From contig NZ_CP080377.1 in assembly GCF_019443505.1 (NCBI RefSeq), positions 2,356,001 to 2,420,000 on the forward strand: a stretch of DNA of 64,000 bases. Reading direction: 5' to 3'. Below, piece by piece: positions 1 to 8,116 of the stretch. This DNA comes from Janthinobacterium sp. PAMC25594 (GTDB lineage: Bacteria; Pseudomonadota; Gammaproteobacteria; Burkholderiales; Burkholderiaceae_D). Numbering within the stretch: the stretch's first letter is position 1; every line of letters begins with the position of its first letter. The notes under the pieces were generated by a model, which worked only from the letters and a program-made list of their open reading frames with translations, was not told where the DNA came from and did no database searches. Made by a program: the position numbers and the translations under genes.

Positions 1-341
1 AACTGAATATTTCCGGCTGCATCAATGCCTGCGGCCACCATCACGTGGGCAGCATCGGCATCCTCGGCGTCGACAAGGATGGCAGCGAATGGTATCAAGT
101 GTCGATCGGCGGCGCGCAAGGCAACAACGCGGCCATCGGCAAGATCATCGGACCATCGTTCTCTTCCCTGCAGATGCCTGAAGTCATCGGCCGCCTGCTG
201 CACGTCTACGTGCGCGACCGCCATGAAGGCGAGCGCTTCGTCGATACGGCCCAGCGCCTGGGCCTGGCGCCGTTCAAGGAACACGTATATGCAACGCCGA
301 TCACGGTCGGCAACCTGGTGGGAGAAGACGAATATGTTTGA
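1..341 (+). CDS. cysI: Sulfite reductase hemoprotein, beta subunit (3' end only)
   Basis: Only the last 112 codons are in the window; the frame is open from base 3. The fragment begins with the siroheme/4Fe-4S ligand segment CINACGHHHVGSIGI, which carries the CxxxC pair typical of nitrite/sulfite reductases, and ends in the conserved C-terminal region. The enzyme reduces sulfite to sulfide in cysteine biosynthesis. The stop overlaps the next start by 8 bases, so the two are probably translationally coupled. Nitrite reductase is the alternative for the fold, but the following cysH-cysD-cysN genes favour sulfite reductase. The 5' part, including the first two cluster cysteines, lies outside the window. 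Confidence 0.92.
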   Translation, partial: LNISGCINACGHHHVGSIGILGVDKDGSEWYQVSIGGAQGNNAAIGKIIGPSFSSLQMPEVIGRLLHVYVRDRHEGERFVDTAQRLGLAPFKEHVYATPITVGNLVGEDEYV

Positions 342-894
342 AGTACGCGAAGAAATCATCAAGAACGCCGCCGTGGTGCCAAATACCTGGGGCTTGCTGC
401 GCCTCGATGAGGGCGAGACGCCGGAAACGGTGGTCGTGCCTGCAGGCAAGGTCATCGTGCCGCTGCCCGTGTGGCAAGCCCAGCGCGAAACCCTGCTGGC
501 ACGCCAGCCCGACATCGGCGTCTGGCTGGCCAGCGACGAGCGCCCGGAAGAACTGGCCGCCGACGTGGCGCAACTGCCCGTCATCGGCGTGGACTTTCCG
601 AAATTCACGGATGGCCGCGGCTACTCCATCGCCTTCAACCTGCGCGCCCGCCTGGGTTTCCAGGGTGAATTGCGCGCCATCGGCGACGTGCTGCGCGACC
701 AGCTGTTTTCCATGCATCGCGTCGGCTTCGACGCGTATGCGACCCGGCCCGACCGCAGCATCCATGACGCCCTGAAAGGTTTATCGGTCTTTTCGGAAAC
801 CTACCAGGCCTCGTGGGATCAGAAATCGCCGCTGTTCCGCCGCCACCAGCGCGAAGGCCAGAATCCTGACCTCGACAACGCAGCCGGCATCTGA
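334..894 (+). CDS. DUF934 family protein, sulfite-reductase associated
   Basis: 186 residues, beginning MFEVREEIIK with ATG inside the last codons of cysI. The segment GVDFPKFTDGRGYSIAFNLR is the hallmark of the DUF934 family, which is found almost always beside cysI in beta- and gammaproteobacteria. Its biochemical role is not established; position suggests a helper for siroheme sulfite reductase or sulfate assimilation. It sits between cysI (8-base overlap) and cysH (9-base gap) and is almost certainly in the same transcript. No signal peptide or membrane segment is visible, so it should be cytoplasmic. Confidence 0.88.
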   Translation: MFEVREEIIKNAAVVPNTWGLLRLDEGETPETVVVPAGKVIVPLPVWQAQRETLLARQPDIGVWLASDERPEELAADVAQLPVIGVDFPKFTDGRGYSIAFNLRARLGFQGELRAIGDVLRDQLFSMHRVGFDAYATRPDRSIHDALKGLSVFSETYQASWDQKSPLFRRHQREGQNPDLDNAAGI

Positions 895-903
895 GGAAGC
901 GTC

Positions 904-1620
904 ATGAGCGATTTGACTTCTTTGATTGACGCCACCGGGCAAACGCTGACACGCATCGCCGCGGAGTTTTCGCCGGCCGTGTTCGCGTCCAGCCTGGCAG
1001 CCGAAGACATGGTGCTGACCGACATGATTCTCAAGGCAAAGCTGCCAATCGGCATCTTTTCCCTGGAAACGGGACGGCTGCACCAGGAAACCCTGGCCGT
1101 GCTCGACAAGGTCAAGGCCCGCTACGACCACGACATCACCCTGTACCGCCCGCAGCCGGAGCTTGTCGCCGCCTACGTGGAACAGAACGGTCTCAACGCG
1201 TTTTATGACAGCGTCGAGATGCGCCGCGAATGCTGCCGCATCCGCAAGGTCGAGCCGCTGGGCCGCGCCCTGGCCGGCAACAAGGCCTGGGTCACGGGCC
1301 AGCGCCGCGCGCAGTCCACCACGCGCGCCGAACTGCATGTGCAGGAAGACGATCCGGCGCACGCGATGACGAAATTTAATCCGCTGGCCGACTGGTCCGA
1401 GCAGGATGTGTGGGACTATATCCGTGCCAACGACGTGCCCTACAACGCGCTGCACGACCAGGGCTACCCGTCCATCGGCTGCGAACCGTGCACGCGGGCC
1501 GTCCAGCCGGGCGAAGATGTGCGCGCCGGACGCTGGTGGTGGGAAAACCCGGACTCCAAGGAATGCGGCCTGCACATGGTGGACGGTAAGTTGATACGCA
1601 TCAAATCCGTGGCAGCCTGA
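904..1620 (+). CDS. cysH: Adenylyl-sulfate (APS) reductase, 4Fe-4S type
   Basis: 238 residues. Reduces activated sulfate to sulfite using thioredoxin. The protein has the paired-cysteine motif ECCRIRKVEPL near residue 107, a second pair GCEPCTRA near 194, and the C-terminal redox motif ECGLH near 224. The CC...CxxC cysteines mark the iron-sulfur enzymes that prefer APS; PAPS-specific enzymes such as that of E. coli lack them. The adjoining cysN has no fused APS kinase and no cysC is seen, which fits direct reduction of APS. It lies 9 bases after the DUF934 gene and 40 bases before cysD. Confidence 0.95.
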   Translation: MSDLTSLIDATGQTLTRIAAEFSPAVFASSLAAEDMVLTDMILKAKLPIGIFSLETGRLHQETLAVLDKVKARYDHDITLYRPQPELVAAYVEQNGLNAFYDSVEMRRECCRIRKVEPLGRALAGNKAWVTGQRRAQSTTRAELHVQEDDPAHAMTKFNPLADWSEQDVWDYIRANDVPYNALHDQGYPSIGCEPCTRAVQPGEDVRAGRWWWENPDSKECGLHMVDGKLIRIKSVAA

Positions 1621-1660
1621 ACAGACACAACAGACTCAGCAGAACAAGAAAGCACCCCAT

Positions 1661-2572
1661 ATGAGCAATATTTTGAACCAGCGTCACCTCGACAGCCTTG
1701 AATCGGAAGCCATCCACATCCTGCGCGAAGTGGCGGCCGAATCGGCCAATCCCGCGCTGCTGTTTTCCGGCGGCAAGGATTCCGTCGTCCTGCTGCGTTT
1801 GGCCGAAAAAGCCTTCCGTCCAGGCAAGTTTCCATTCCCGCTCGTGCATATCGACACGGGCCACAACTTCCCGGAAGTCATCACGTTCCGCGACAAGAAA
1901 GTGGCCGAACTGGGCGAACGCCTGATCGTCGGCTCCGTGGAAGACTCGATCCAGCGCGGCACCGTGCGCCTGCGCAACCCGGCCACGGATTCGCGCAATG
2001 CGGCGCAAGCCGTGACCTTGCTGGAAACGATCGCCGAACATAAATTTGACGCCTGCATCGGCGGCGCGCGCCGCGATGAAGAAAAGGCCCGCGCCAAGGA
2101 ACGCATCTTTTCCTTCCGCGACGAATTCGGCGCCTGGGACCCGAAAGCCCAGCGCCCGGAACTGTGGGACCTGTATAACACGCGCGTGCATCCCGGTGAA
2201 AACATGCGCGTCTTCCCCATCTCGAACTGGACGGAACTGGACGTGTGGCAATACATTGCCCGCGAAAAGCTGGAATTGCCGCCGATCTACTTTGCCCACG
2301 AGCGCCAGGTGATCCCGCGCAACGGTTTATTGGTACCGCTGACGGACCTGACGCCACCACGCGAAGGCGAAACGGTGGAAACGCAAGTCGTGCGCTTCCG
2401 CACGGTGGGCGACATTTCGTGCACCTGCCCCGTCTCGTCCGACGCGGCGACGGTCGACGCCATCATCGCCGAAACGGCAATCACGCAAATCACGGAACGG
2501 GGCGCCACCCGCATGGATGACCAGACTTCCGAAGCCTCGATGGAAAAACGCAAGAAAGCAGGGTATTTCTAA
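1661..2572 (+). CDS. cysD: Sulfate adenylyltransferase subunit 2
   Basis: 303 residues, the usual size. The PP-loop SGGKDSVVLLRLAEKAF near residue 36 binds ATP for adenylation of sulfate to APS. Other family landmarks are HIDTGHNFPE, GGARRDEEKARAKERIFSFR and a C-terminal RKKAGYF. It works as a heterodimer with the GTPase CysN. Its TAA stop overlaps the ATG of cysN by one base, so synthesis of the two subunits is probably coupled. Confidence 0.97.
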   Translation: MSNILNQRHLDSLESEAIHILREVAAESANPALLFSGGKDSVVLLRLAEKAFRPGKFPFPLVHIDTGHNFPEVITFRDKKVAELGERLIVGSVEDSIQRGTVRLRNPATDSRNAAQAVTLLETIAEHKFDACIGGARRDEEKARAKERIFSFRDEFGAWDPKAQRPELWDLYNTRVHPGENMRVFPISNWTELDVWQYIAREKLELPPIYFAHERQVIPRNGLLVPLTDLTPPREGETVETQVVRFRTVGDISCTCPVSSDAATVDAIIAETAITQITERGATRMDDQTSEASMEKRKKAGYF

Positions 2573-3891
2573 TGAACGCAGCAATCTCCAGCACCACTCT
2601 CACCGACAGCGTTGAACGCGGCATGTTGCGCTTTATCACGGCCGGTTCCGTCGATGACGGCAAGAGCACCCTGATCGGCCGTTTGCTATTCGACAGCAAG
2701 GGCATCTTCGCCGACCAGCTCGACGCCATGTCGCGCTCCAAGCACAAGCGCACGGTGGGCGACACGGTCGACCTGTCGCTGCTGACGGACGGCCTGGAAG
2801 CGGAACGCGAACAAGGCATCACCATCGACGTGGCCTACCGTTATTTCGCCACGCCGAAACGCAAGTTCATCATCGCCGACACGCCGGGCCATGAGCAATA
2901 CACGCGCAACATGGTCACGGGCGCCTCGACGGCCGACGCCGTCATCATCCTGATCGACGTGTCGAAAGTCAAACTCGGTGACGACGGCAGCGTGGAATTG
3001 CTGATCCAGACCAAGCGCCATTCGACGATTGCCCATTTGCTGCAGATCGAGCACGTGGTCGTCGCCGTCAACAAGATGGACCTGGTCGACTACGATGAAA
3101 CGGTGTATAACCGCATCGTCGCCGCCTACAGCGAGTTCGCCCAGTCGCTGGGTCTGAAGGACATCACGCCGATTCCATTGTCGGCCTTGACGGGCGACAA
3201 CGTCGTCGAACGCGGCGACAAGCTGGGCTGGTACACGGGCCCGACCCTGATCGAGCTGCTTGAATCCTTGTCCGTGTACGACGAATCGCACGACACGCCA
3301 TTCCGCTTCCCGGTGCAACTGGTGGCGCGCCACAATGGCCATGAAGCAAACGATTTCCGCGGCTACATGGGCCGCATCGAAGCGGGCAAGGTCAGCATCG
3401 GCGACACCCTCGTGGTGCAGCCGTCTGGCCAGACGGCAACAGTCAAGGATATCGTCACGCTGGACGGCTCGCTGCCGACGGCCGTGGTAGGCCAGTCCGT
3501 CACCTTGCTGCTGAATGAATATCTCGATATCTCGCGCGGCGACTTGCTGGCTGGAGCAGACCGCCCCGCCACCCTGCTGAAACAGGTGGTGGCCGACGTA
3601 TGCTGGCTGTCGGAAGACGCGCTGGATCTGCGCCGCAAATACTGGATCAAGCACGGCACCAGGCAGACGGCGGCCAAAGTGACGGCGATCGACTCGATCC
3701 TCGACATCAATACGCAGCAGCGCCATCCTGCCGAAGGCTTGAAGCTGAACGACATCGCCCGCATCAGCCTGAACGTGCAGCAGGCGCTGGCGGCCGACGC
3801 GTATGCCGATATCCGCGCCACCGGGGCGTTTATCCTGATCGATGAAGTGACCCACCAGACGGTCGCCGCGGGAATGATCCGCGTCAGCTAA
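2572..3891 (+). CDS. cysN: Sulfate adenylyltransferase subunit 1 (GTPase)
   Basis: 439 residues. EF-Tu-like GTPase that drives APS formation by CysD. Visible motifs are the P-loop GSVDDGKSTLIGRLL near residue 27, DTPGHEQYTRNM (switch II) and NKMDLVDY (guanine specificity), followed by two beta-barrel domains. There is no C-terminal APS kinase, unlike the CysNC fusions of some relatives; with the APS-type CysH downstream chemistry no PAPS step is needed. One-base overlap with cysD and 14 bases to the next gene. Confidence 0.97.
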   Translation: MNAAISSTTLTDSVERGMLRFITAGSVDDGKSTLIGRLLFDSKGIFADQLDAMSRSKHKRTVGDTVDLSLLTDGLEAEREQGITIDVAYRYFATPKRKFIIADTPGHEQYTRNMVTGASTADAVIILIDVSKVKLGDDGSVELLIQTKRHSTIAHLLQIEHVVVAVNKMDLVDYDETVYNRIVAAYSEFAQSLGLKDITPIPLSALTGDNVVERGDKLGWYTGPTLIELLESLSVYDESHDTPFRFPVQLVARHNGHEANDFRGYMGRIEAGKVSIGDTLVVQPSGQTATVKDIVTLDGSLPTAVVGQSVTLLLNEYLDISRGDLLAGADRPATLLKQVVADVCWLSEDALDLRRKYWIKHGTRQTAAKVTAIDSILDINTQQRHPAEGLKLNDIARISLNVQQALAADAYADIRATGAFILIDEVTHQTVAAGMIRVS

Positions 3892-3905
3892 GGAAGGCAA
3901 GCACC

Positions 3906-4670
3906 ATGAACAACTCCACATCTCTCCCTGGCAAGGTCTACCTGATCGGTGCCGGCCCCGGCGCGCAAGACCTGATGACCTTGCGCGGCGCGCGCCTGCT
4001 GGCGCAGGCCGACGTCGTGCTGCACGACGCGCTGGTGACAAGCGAGATGCTGGAGCTGTGCCCGCAGGCGCAAAAGATCCTGGTCGGCAAGCGCTGCGGC
4101 CAGTTGTCGACGGCACAAGCCTTCATCAACAAGCAACTGGTCGACAACGCGCGCAAGCATGCCATCGTGGTGCGCCTGAAAGGGGGCGACCCCATGCTGT
4201 TCGGCCGTGCCGACGAAGAGCTGCGGGCGCTGGAAGAAGCGGGCATCGCCGTCGAAGTGGTGCCCGGCATTACCACGGCCCTGGCGGCCGCCGCCGCCAC
4301 CTTGCAACCGCTGACCAAGCGGGGCGTGTCGCGCAGCGTGGCCTTCTTTACCTCCAGCACGGCGCCGGGCGAACCGGAGCAGACGCGCATTCCCGACTGC
4401 GACACCTTGGTGCAATACATGGGCGGACGCGAAGCCATCGCCACGGCGCAGCGCCTGCTGGCCCTGGGCCGCCGGGCCGACACGCCCGTGGTGGTGATTG
4501 AAAACTGCAGCCGCCCGGACCAGCGCATCGTGCGCCTGACGCTGAGCGCGCTGGCGCATGGCCTGGGCGACACGCACGGTCCCGTGCTGGTGATGCTGGG
4601 CGACGCCATGGCCACGCGCGCGCACCAGGCCATCGAAAATGAGGCTGCTGTTCTGGCGCGCCATGCCTGA
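3906..4670 (+). CDS. cobA: Uroporphyrinogen-III C-methyltransferase
   Basis: 254 residues. Makes precorrin-2 from uroporphyrinogen III with two SAM molecules, the first step towards siroheme for sulfite reductase. The SAM-binding loop VYLIGAGPGAQDLMTLRGA is at residues 13-31, with VRLKGGDPMLFGR and EVVPGITTALAAAAATLQP further on, all signatures of the tetrapyrrole methylase family. The length matches stand-alone SUMT rather than three-domain CysG. It is the last gene of the sulfate operon, so cofactor supply is co-expressed with the apoenzyme; precorrin-2 oxidase is not seen here. The symbol could equally be sumT or nirE by position. Confidence 0.9.
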   Translation: MNNSTSLPGKVYLIGAGPGAQDLMTLRGARLLAQADVVLHDALVTSEMLELCPQAQKILVGKRCGQLSTAQAFINKQLVDNARKHAIVVRLKGGDPMLFGRADEELRALEEAGIAVEVVPGITTALAAAAATLQPLTKRGVSRSVAFFTSSTAPGEPEQTRIPDCDTLVQYMGGREAIATAQRLLALGRRADTPVVVIENCSRPDQRIVRLTLSALAHGLGDTHGPVLVMLGDAMATRAHQAIENEAAVLARHA

Positions 4671-4686
4671 ATAAATACACCGTATT

Positions 4687-4708
4687 TTACCGACTTTAAA
4701 GTCAGTAA
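4687..4708. promoter_or_regulatory. 22-bp near-perfect palindrome downstream of cobA
   Basis: The arms TTAC/GTAA and GACTTT/AAAGTC are symmetric about the centre, with one mismatched pair and no loop. It lies 17 bases past the cobA stop and 213 bases before the next gene. A loopless palindrome suits a dimeric regulator better than an RNA hairpin, and no T-run follows. The rest of the 4671-4921 gap shows nothing further I can name. Confidence 0.3.
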
Positions 4709-4921
4709 CCGACGTCTTCAAAAGAAACATGATACGATGCTCACGCATCTTTTCTCGAGAAGTTATTGCGTAACAGCAATGAAATTCCCGCTACACCCCG
4801 CCATAGCGCTTGCTGTGCGGCCTCCCCGTTGACGGGAACCGCGTAGCAGTCTCCCCGAAAAAAGCTGCGCCCGCAGGCTGCAATACCGCCGCCGCGCAAC
4901 TTTAGCCGTTACGATCCAACC

Positions 4922-5572
4922 ATGAATTTCACTTCCATGCGCGAAGCCCTGACTTCGCTCAGCCGCAGCAATGCCGGCGTCGCCAGCGCAGTACTCCTGA
5001 GCATGGCAGCCTCCATCGCCCTGTGGACGGTGTTTCCGAATATCGACGATGAAAACCATTTATTGGAATGGCTGCAGGCGCTGTTCCTGGCCCTGGCCTG
5101 CACCGTGCACGGCATGTGCGCATGGCAAGAGCCTGACCGCCAGTCCCTGCGTTTCCTCATGCACGCGGGCTTGTCGGCCCTGCTGTTCGGCTTCCTGCTG
5201 CGCGAACTCGATATCGACCAGTTCGGCACGGCCCCCGCCTGGGCACAGCTTGAAAAAGCCTTGCGCGTGATGGAATTGCTGATCCTGATACGCCTGCTGA
5301 TTTTCTTCGCGCCGCGCGCGCGCAAGGTGTTTGCCGCGGCGCCGCGGATTTTCAGCATGCGCATCACCATCCTGACGGCCATCGGCGGCTTGCTGATGGT
5401 CGCTGGCTGGCCTTTCGACAAGAAGGTATTTCACGGCATGCCGGACGCTTACGCGCTGCTGGGCGAGGAAGTGCTCGAACTGGGCGCCTATTTGCTGCTG
5501 TTCCTCGCGTCGCTGTCCGACACCACGGCCGCCGCCCGCATCAGCCTGGCGCCAAACAAAAAAGCGGCTTAA
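4922..5572 (+). CDS. Multi-pass inner-membrane protein of unknown function
   Basis: 216 residues. I do not recognise the family. About six hydrophobic helices are visible, near residues 20-40, 48-66, 76-94, 113-131, 143-162 and 180-198, with acidic residues close to several of them (for example LLREL and EEVLELG) and a basic tail ending NKKAA. It stands alone on the plus strand between the sulfate operon and the convergent Stealth gene; the two stop codons share the four bases TTAA. Nothing in the context fixes its role. Confidence 0.7.
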   Translation: MNFTSMREALTSLSRSNAGVASAVLLSMAASIALWTVFPNIDDENHLLEWLQALFLALACTVHGMCAWQEPDRQSLRFLMHAGLSALLFGFLLRELDIDQFGTAPAWAQLEKALRVMELLILIRLLIFFAPRARKVFAAAPRIFSMRITILTAIGGLLMVAGWPFDKKVFHGMPDAYALLGEEVLELGAYLLLFLASLSDTTAAARISLAPNKKAA

Positions 5573-6543
5573 GCGCCTTCGAATGAGGATGGCAGCGGCA
5601 GCAGCCGCTGCAAGGTCGCGGCCACGCGCAGCAGGCGCGGGTCGTCGTCCTCGGCCTCGTCGCAGGTATCGTTGATGCAGAAAAACGGCAAGCTGCCGAA
5701 ACGCGCCGCCAGCTCCTCCAGCTGCTGCGGCGCCTCCACATCGCCGCTGGCGATATGCAGCGGGTCGAGCATGTGCGACCGCGCCAGCCCCTGATGCACC
5801 ATCCAGCGCGGCACCAGGTCGGGCAGCAATGCCGGCACCTGCCACGAGCGAAACACCGTCGCGCGCACGCCGGCAAACATGGCCGGTGCCAGCCCTTCCA
5901 GTGCATGCAGCGCGCTTTTCAGCATGGGCCGCGGCGCATGCGCATACAGGCGCGGTTCATGCCGGTAATCGGCGTACTGCGCCGACAGCCATTGCCGCGA
6001 CAGGGTGGCGCAATTGACGGGTGCCGCCACGTCGGCGCGCAAGCCCTGCAAATCGGGCTGCAGCGCGCTCTCCGTAAACACGCTCAGACGCCCCTCCCCT
6101 TCATCGCCAAACCAGAATGCGGGCTCGAACGGCGCGCCAAAAAAAACGTCGTCGTTCAGGTACAGGAAGCGTTCGGACAAACCAGGAATATGGTGCAGGT
6201 ACGATTCGATATGGCCGGAATCGAACACGGGCAGGGATGCATCGGGCATCAGGCTGGCATGGTCGATCACCGTCAGGCGCGGTGAGGCGCGCAGCCAGTG
6301 GGGCACTTGCCGGTCCGTCAGCAGGTAGATATGTCCGTGGCCGGGGAAGAAGCGCTCGAGCGCGCGCAGGTTGTAGCGCAGTTCGCCGTTGTCGCGGTAG
6401 CGCCCCGCCACGTTGCCGTGCAAGGCCAGCTGGCCGGGATGCGCCTGCGCCCAGGCGGCATAGGCGTGCCGCCGGCGCGTGCGCCATGCGGGATCGGCGC
6501 CGTCAACCCACAGGTAGACGATGTCGATGTCGATGCCGTTCAA
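5569..6543 (-). CDS. Stealth-family sugar-phosphate phosphotransferase
   Basis: 324 residues from a TTG start. The conserved Stealth regions are visible: CR1 at the N-terminus (IDIVYLWVDGADPAW), CR2 (RDNGELRYNLRALERFFPG then FLYLNDDVFFG), a CR3-like HAPRPMLKSALHAL, and CR4 (FFCINDTCDEAEDDD). Family members transfer hexose-1-phosphate or HexNAc-1-phosphate to build phosphodiester-linked surface glycans. The start codon overlaps the stop of cbiX as TTGA, implying coupled translation at the end of the lptF-lptG-cbiX operon. No signal peptide is seen, so it probably acts at the cytoplasmic face. Its acceptor is unknown; the lpt genes suggest lipopolysaccharide. Confidence 0.82.
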   Translation of the reverse strand: MNGIDIDIVYLWVDGADPAWRTRRRHAYAAWAQAHPGQLALHGNVAGRYRDNGELRYNLRALERFFPGHGHIYLLTDRQVPHWLRASPRLTVIDHASLMPDASLPVFDSGHIESYLHHIPGLSERFLYLNDDVFFGAPFEPAFWFGDEGEGRLSVFTESALQPDLQGLRADVAAPVNCATLSRQWLSAQYADYRHEPRLYAHAPRPMLKSALHALEGLAPAMFAGVRATVFRSWQVPALLPDLVPRWMVHQGLARSHMLDPLHIASGDVEAPQQLEELAARFGSLPFFCINDTCDEAEDDDPRLLRVAATLQRLLPLPSSFEGA

Positions 6544-6947
6544 GGCAGGGGGCTGGAGCCTGGCGCCGCCACGCAGTAATCGGCGATGGCGGCCAGTACG
6601 CTGGCGTTCTCGCCCACCGCCTCGACCACCTTCAGGCGCAGTGCCGGATGCCGCTGGCGCAGCTCTTCCAGCAACAGCGGCAAGTCACGCAGCACATGCC
6701 CGCCCTGCCCCAGGAACACGGGCACCACCGTGACATCGAGGATGGCACCGGCGGGCAGTTCGGACAGCAGGGTCGCCACCAGTTCGGGCAGGCGCGGCGT
6801 CATCAGCTCCAGGAAGGCCAGATGCACGCTGGTGCCGGGCATGCGCGCCTGGCTCATGTCGCGCAGGCGCTCGAATGGGGCGGCCCACGATGCGGCGCGC
6901 GCGCCATGGGCAAACAAGATCAGTGCCTGTTGCACGTTCGTCTCCAT
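6540..6947 (-). CDS. CbiX/SirB-like chelatase
   Basis: 135 residues. The short single-domain chelatase fold is indicated by LILFAHGAR near the N-terminus (the metal-binding His), AFLELMTPRLPE, and VVPVFLGQGGHVLRDLP with the second conserved His. Such proteins insert Fe or Co into sirohydrochlorin. The chosen ATG overlaps the lptG stop by one base (ATGA) and gives a better N-terminus than the upstream alternative at 6968. A role in siroheme formation would complement cobA at 3906, but it is co-transcribed with lptFG. Family assignment is good; the metal is a guess. Confidence 0.82.
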   Translation of the reverse strand: METNVQQALILFAHGARAASWAAPFERLRDMSQARMPGTSVHLAFLELMTPRLPELVATLLSELPAGAILDVTVVPVFLGQGGHVLRDLPLLLEELRQRHPALRLKVVEAVGENASVLAAIADYCVAAPGSSPLP

Positions 6948-8116
6948 CAGTGCCGCTCCACCCACCACAGGGCGCCCAGCGCCAGCAGCAGATACAGGGT
7001 GCTCGGCGCCACCGCCGTCAGGAAGGCCGGCCAGGTGCTGAGCAGCCCAAGATGCGAAAACAGGGTATTGACCAGCATGAAGCTCACGCCGATCATGATG
7101 CCGATGAAGATCTTCAGGCTGATGCCGCCGCTGCGCGTGTGCATGTAGGCGAACGGCAGCGCCAGCGCCATCAACACGAAGATGGCCAGCGGATCGATCA
7201 GCTTTTTCCAGAAGGCGATGCGGAAGCGTTCCGTTTCCTGCTTGTTCTCGGCCAGGTGGCGCGTGTACACGGCCAGTTCGCTGGCCGACATGCGCTCGGG
7301 ATCGGAAGCCGACACCGTCAGGATCTTCGGCGTCACTTCCGACGTCATGTCCTTGCTGGCGCTCTGCACCGTGCGCACCAGGCTCGTTTCCTGCCCATAG
7401 TAGTTCGTCAGCTTCGGTTCGAAGCCGGGCGAGGTCGCCGCGCTGTTCGAGAACGAGGTTTCCGTCACATCGGTCAGGCGCCAGATGTTATTGCCCTGAT
7501 ACGTCGCCCCCTTGGCCACGGTCAGGGTGCGCAAACGCATATCGGTATCAAATTCATACAGCTTGACGTTTTTCAGCTGGCCGTCGGGACGCGCTTCGCC
7601 CACATTGAAAAAGCGCGAACCGGTGACGGTGCCCGTCAGGCCGTCGCTCTTGACCATGTCCTTGGTCCACAGGCCCGAGCGAAACTCGCTCGACACGGCC
7701 GCGCCGCGCGAAGTGAGCTTGAGGCGTTCGGCCAGCGGCTCGGTGCGCGGCGTGATCAGCTCACCAAAGATGAAGGTAATGACGACGAAAACGATACCGA
7801 TGCGGAACAGGAAACCGGCCGCCATCGCCGTCGACATGCTCGAAGCGCGCATGATGGTAAATTCGGAGCTGGCCGCAAACTGCGCCATCGTGTAGATCGT
7901 GCCGATCAGTGCCGCAATCGGCATCACCTCGTACACATGCCCCGGCACCAGCACCAGCACATACAGGAAGGCATACTGGATGGTGTAGCCGTTGCGGCCC
8001 ACCTTGGGCAGTTCGCCCGTCAGGTCGATGAAGGCTTGCAGTGCCAGGAAGGCCAGCAGCACGAACAGCACCGCCTGGAATATCGAGACCGCAAAATAGC
8101 GCTGTAAAATCTTCAT
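6947..8116 (-). CDS. lptG: LPS export permease LptG
   Basis: 389 residues. Inner-membrane permease of the LptB2FG transporter that extracts lipopolysaccharide. It has an N-terminal membrane helix after MKILQRYFAVSIFQAVLFVL, two more early helices, a large periplasmic beta-jellyroll domain (about residues 100-290) and three C-terminal helices, the YjgP/YjgQ layout. It follows lptF with a 4-base overlap and overlaps cbiX. The F/G distinction rests on operon order and sequence impression. Confidence 0.9.
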   Translation of the reverse strand: MKILQRYFAVSIFQAVLFVLLAFLALQAFIDLTGELPKVGRNGYTIQYAFLYVLVLVPGHVYEVMPIAALIGTIYTMAQFAASSEFTIMRASSMSTAMAAGFLFRIGIVFVVITFIFGELITPRTEPLAERLKLTSRGAAVSSEFRSGLWTKDMVKSDGLTGTVTGSRFFNVGEARPDGQLKNVKLYEFDTDMRLRTLTVAKGATYQGNNIWRLTDVTETSFSNSAATSPGFEPKLTNYYGQETSLVRTVQSASKDMTSEVTPKILTVSASDPERMSASELAVYTRHLAENKQETERFRIAFWKKLIDPLAIFVLMALALPFAYMHTRSGGISLKIFIGIMIGVSFMLVNTLFSHLGLLSTWPAFLTAVAPSTLYLLLALGALWWVERH

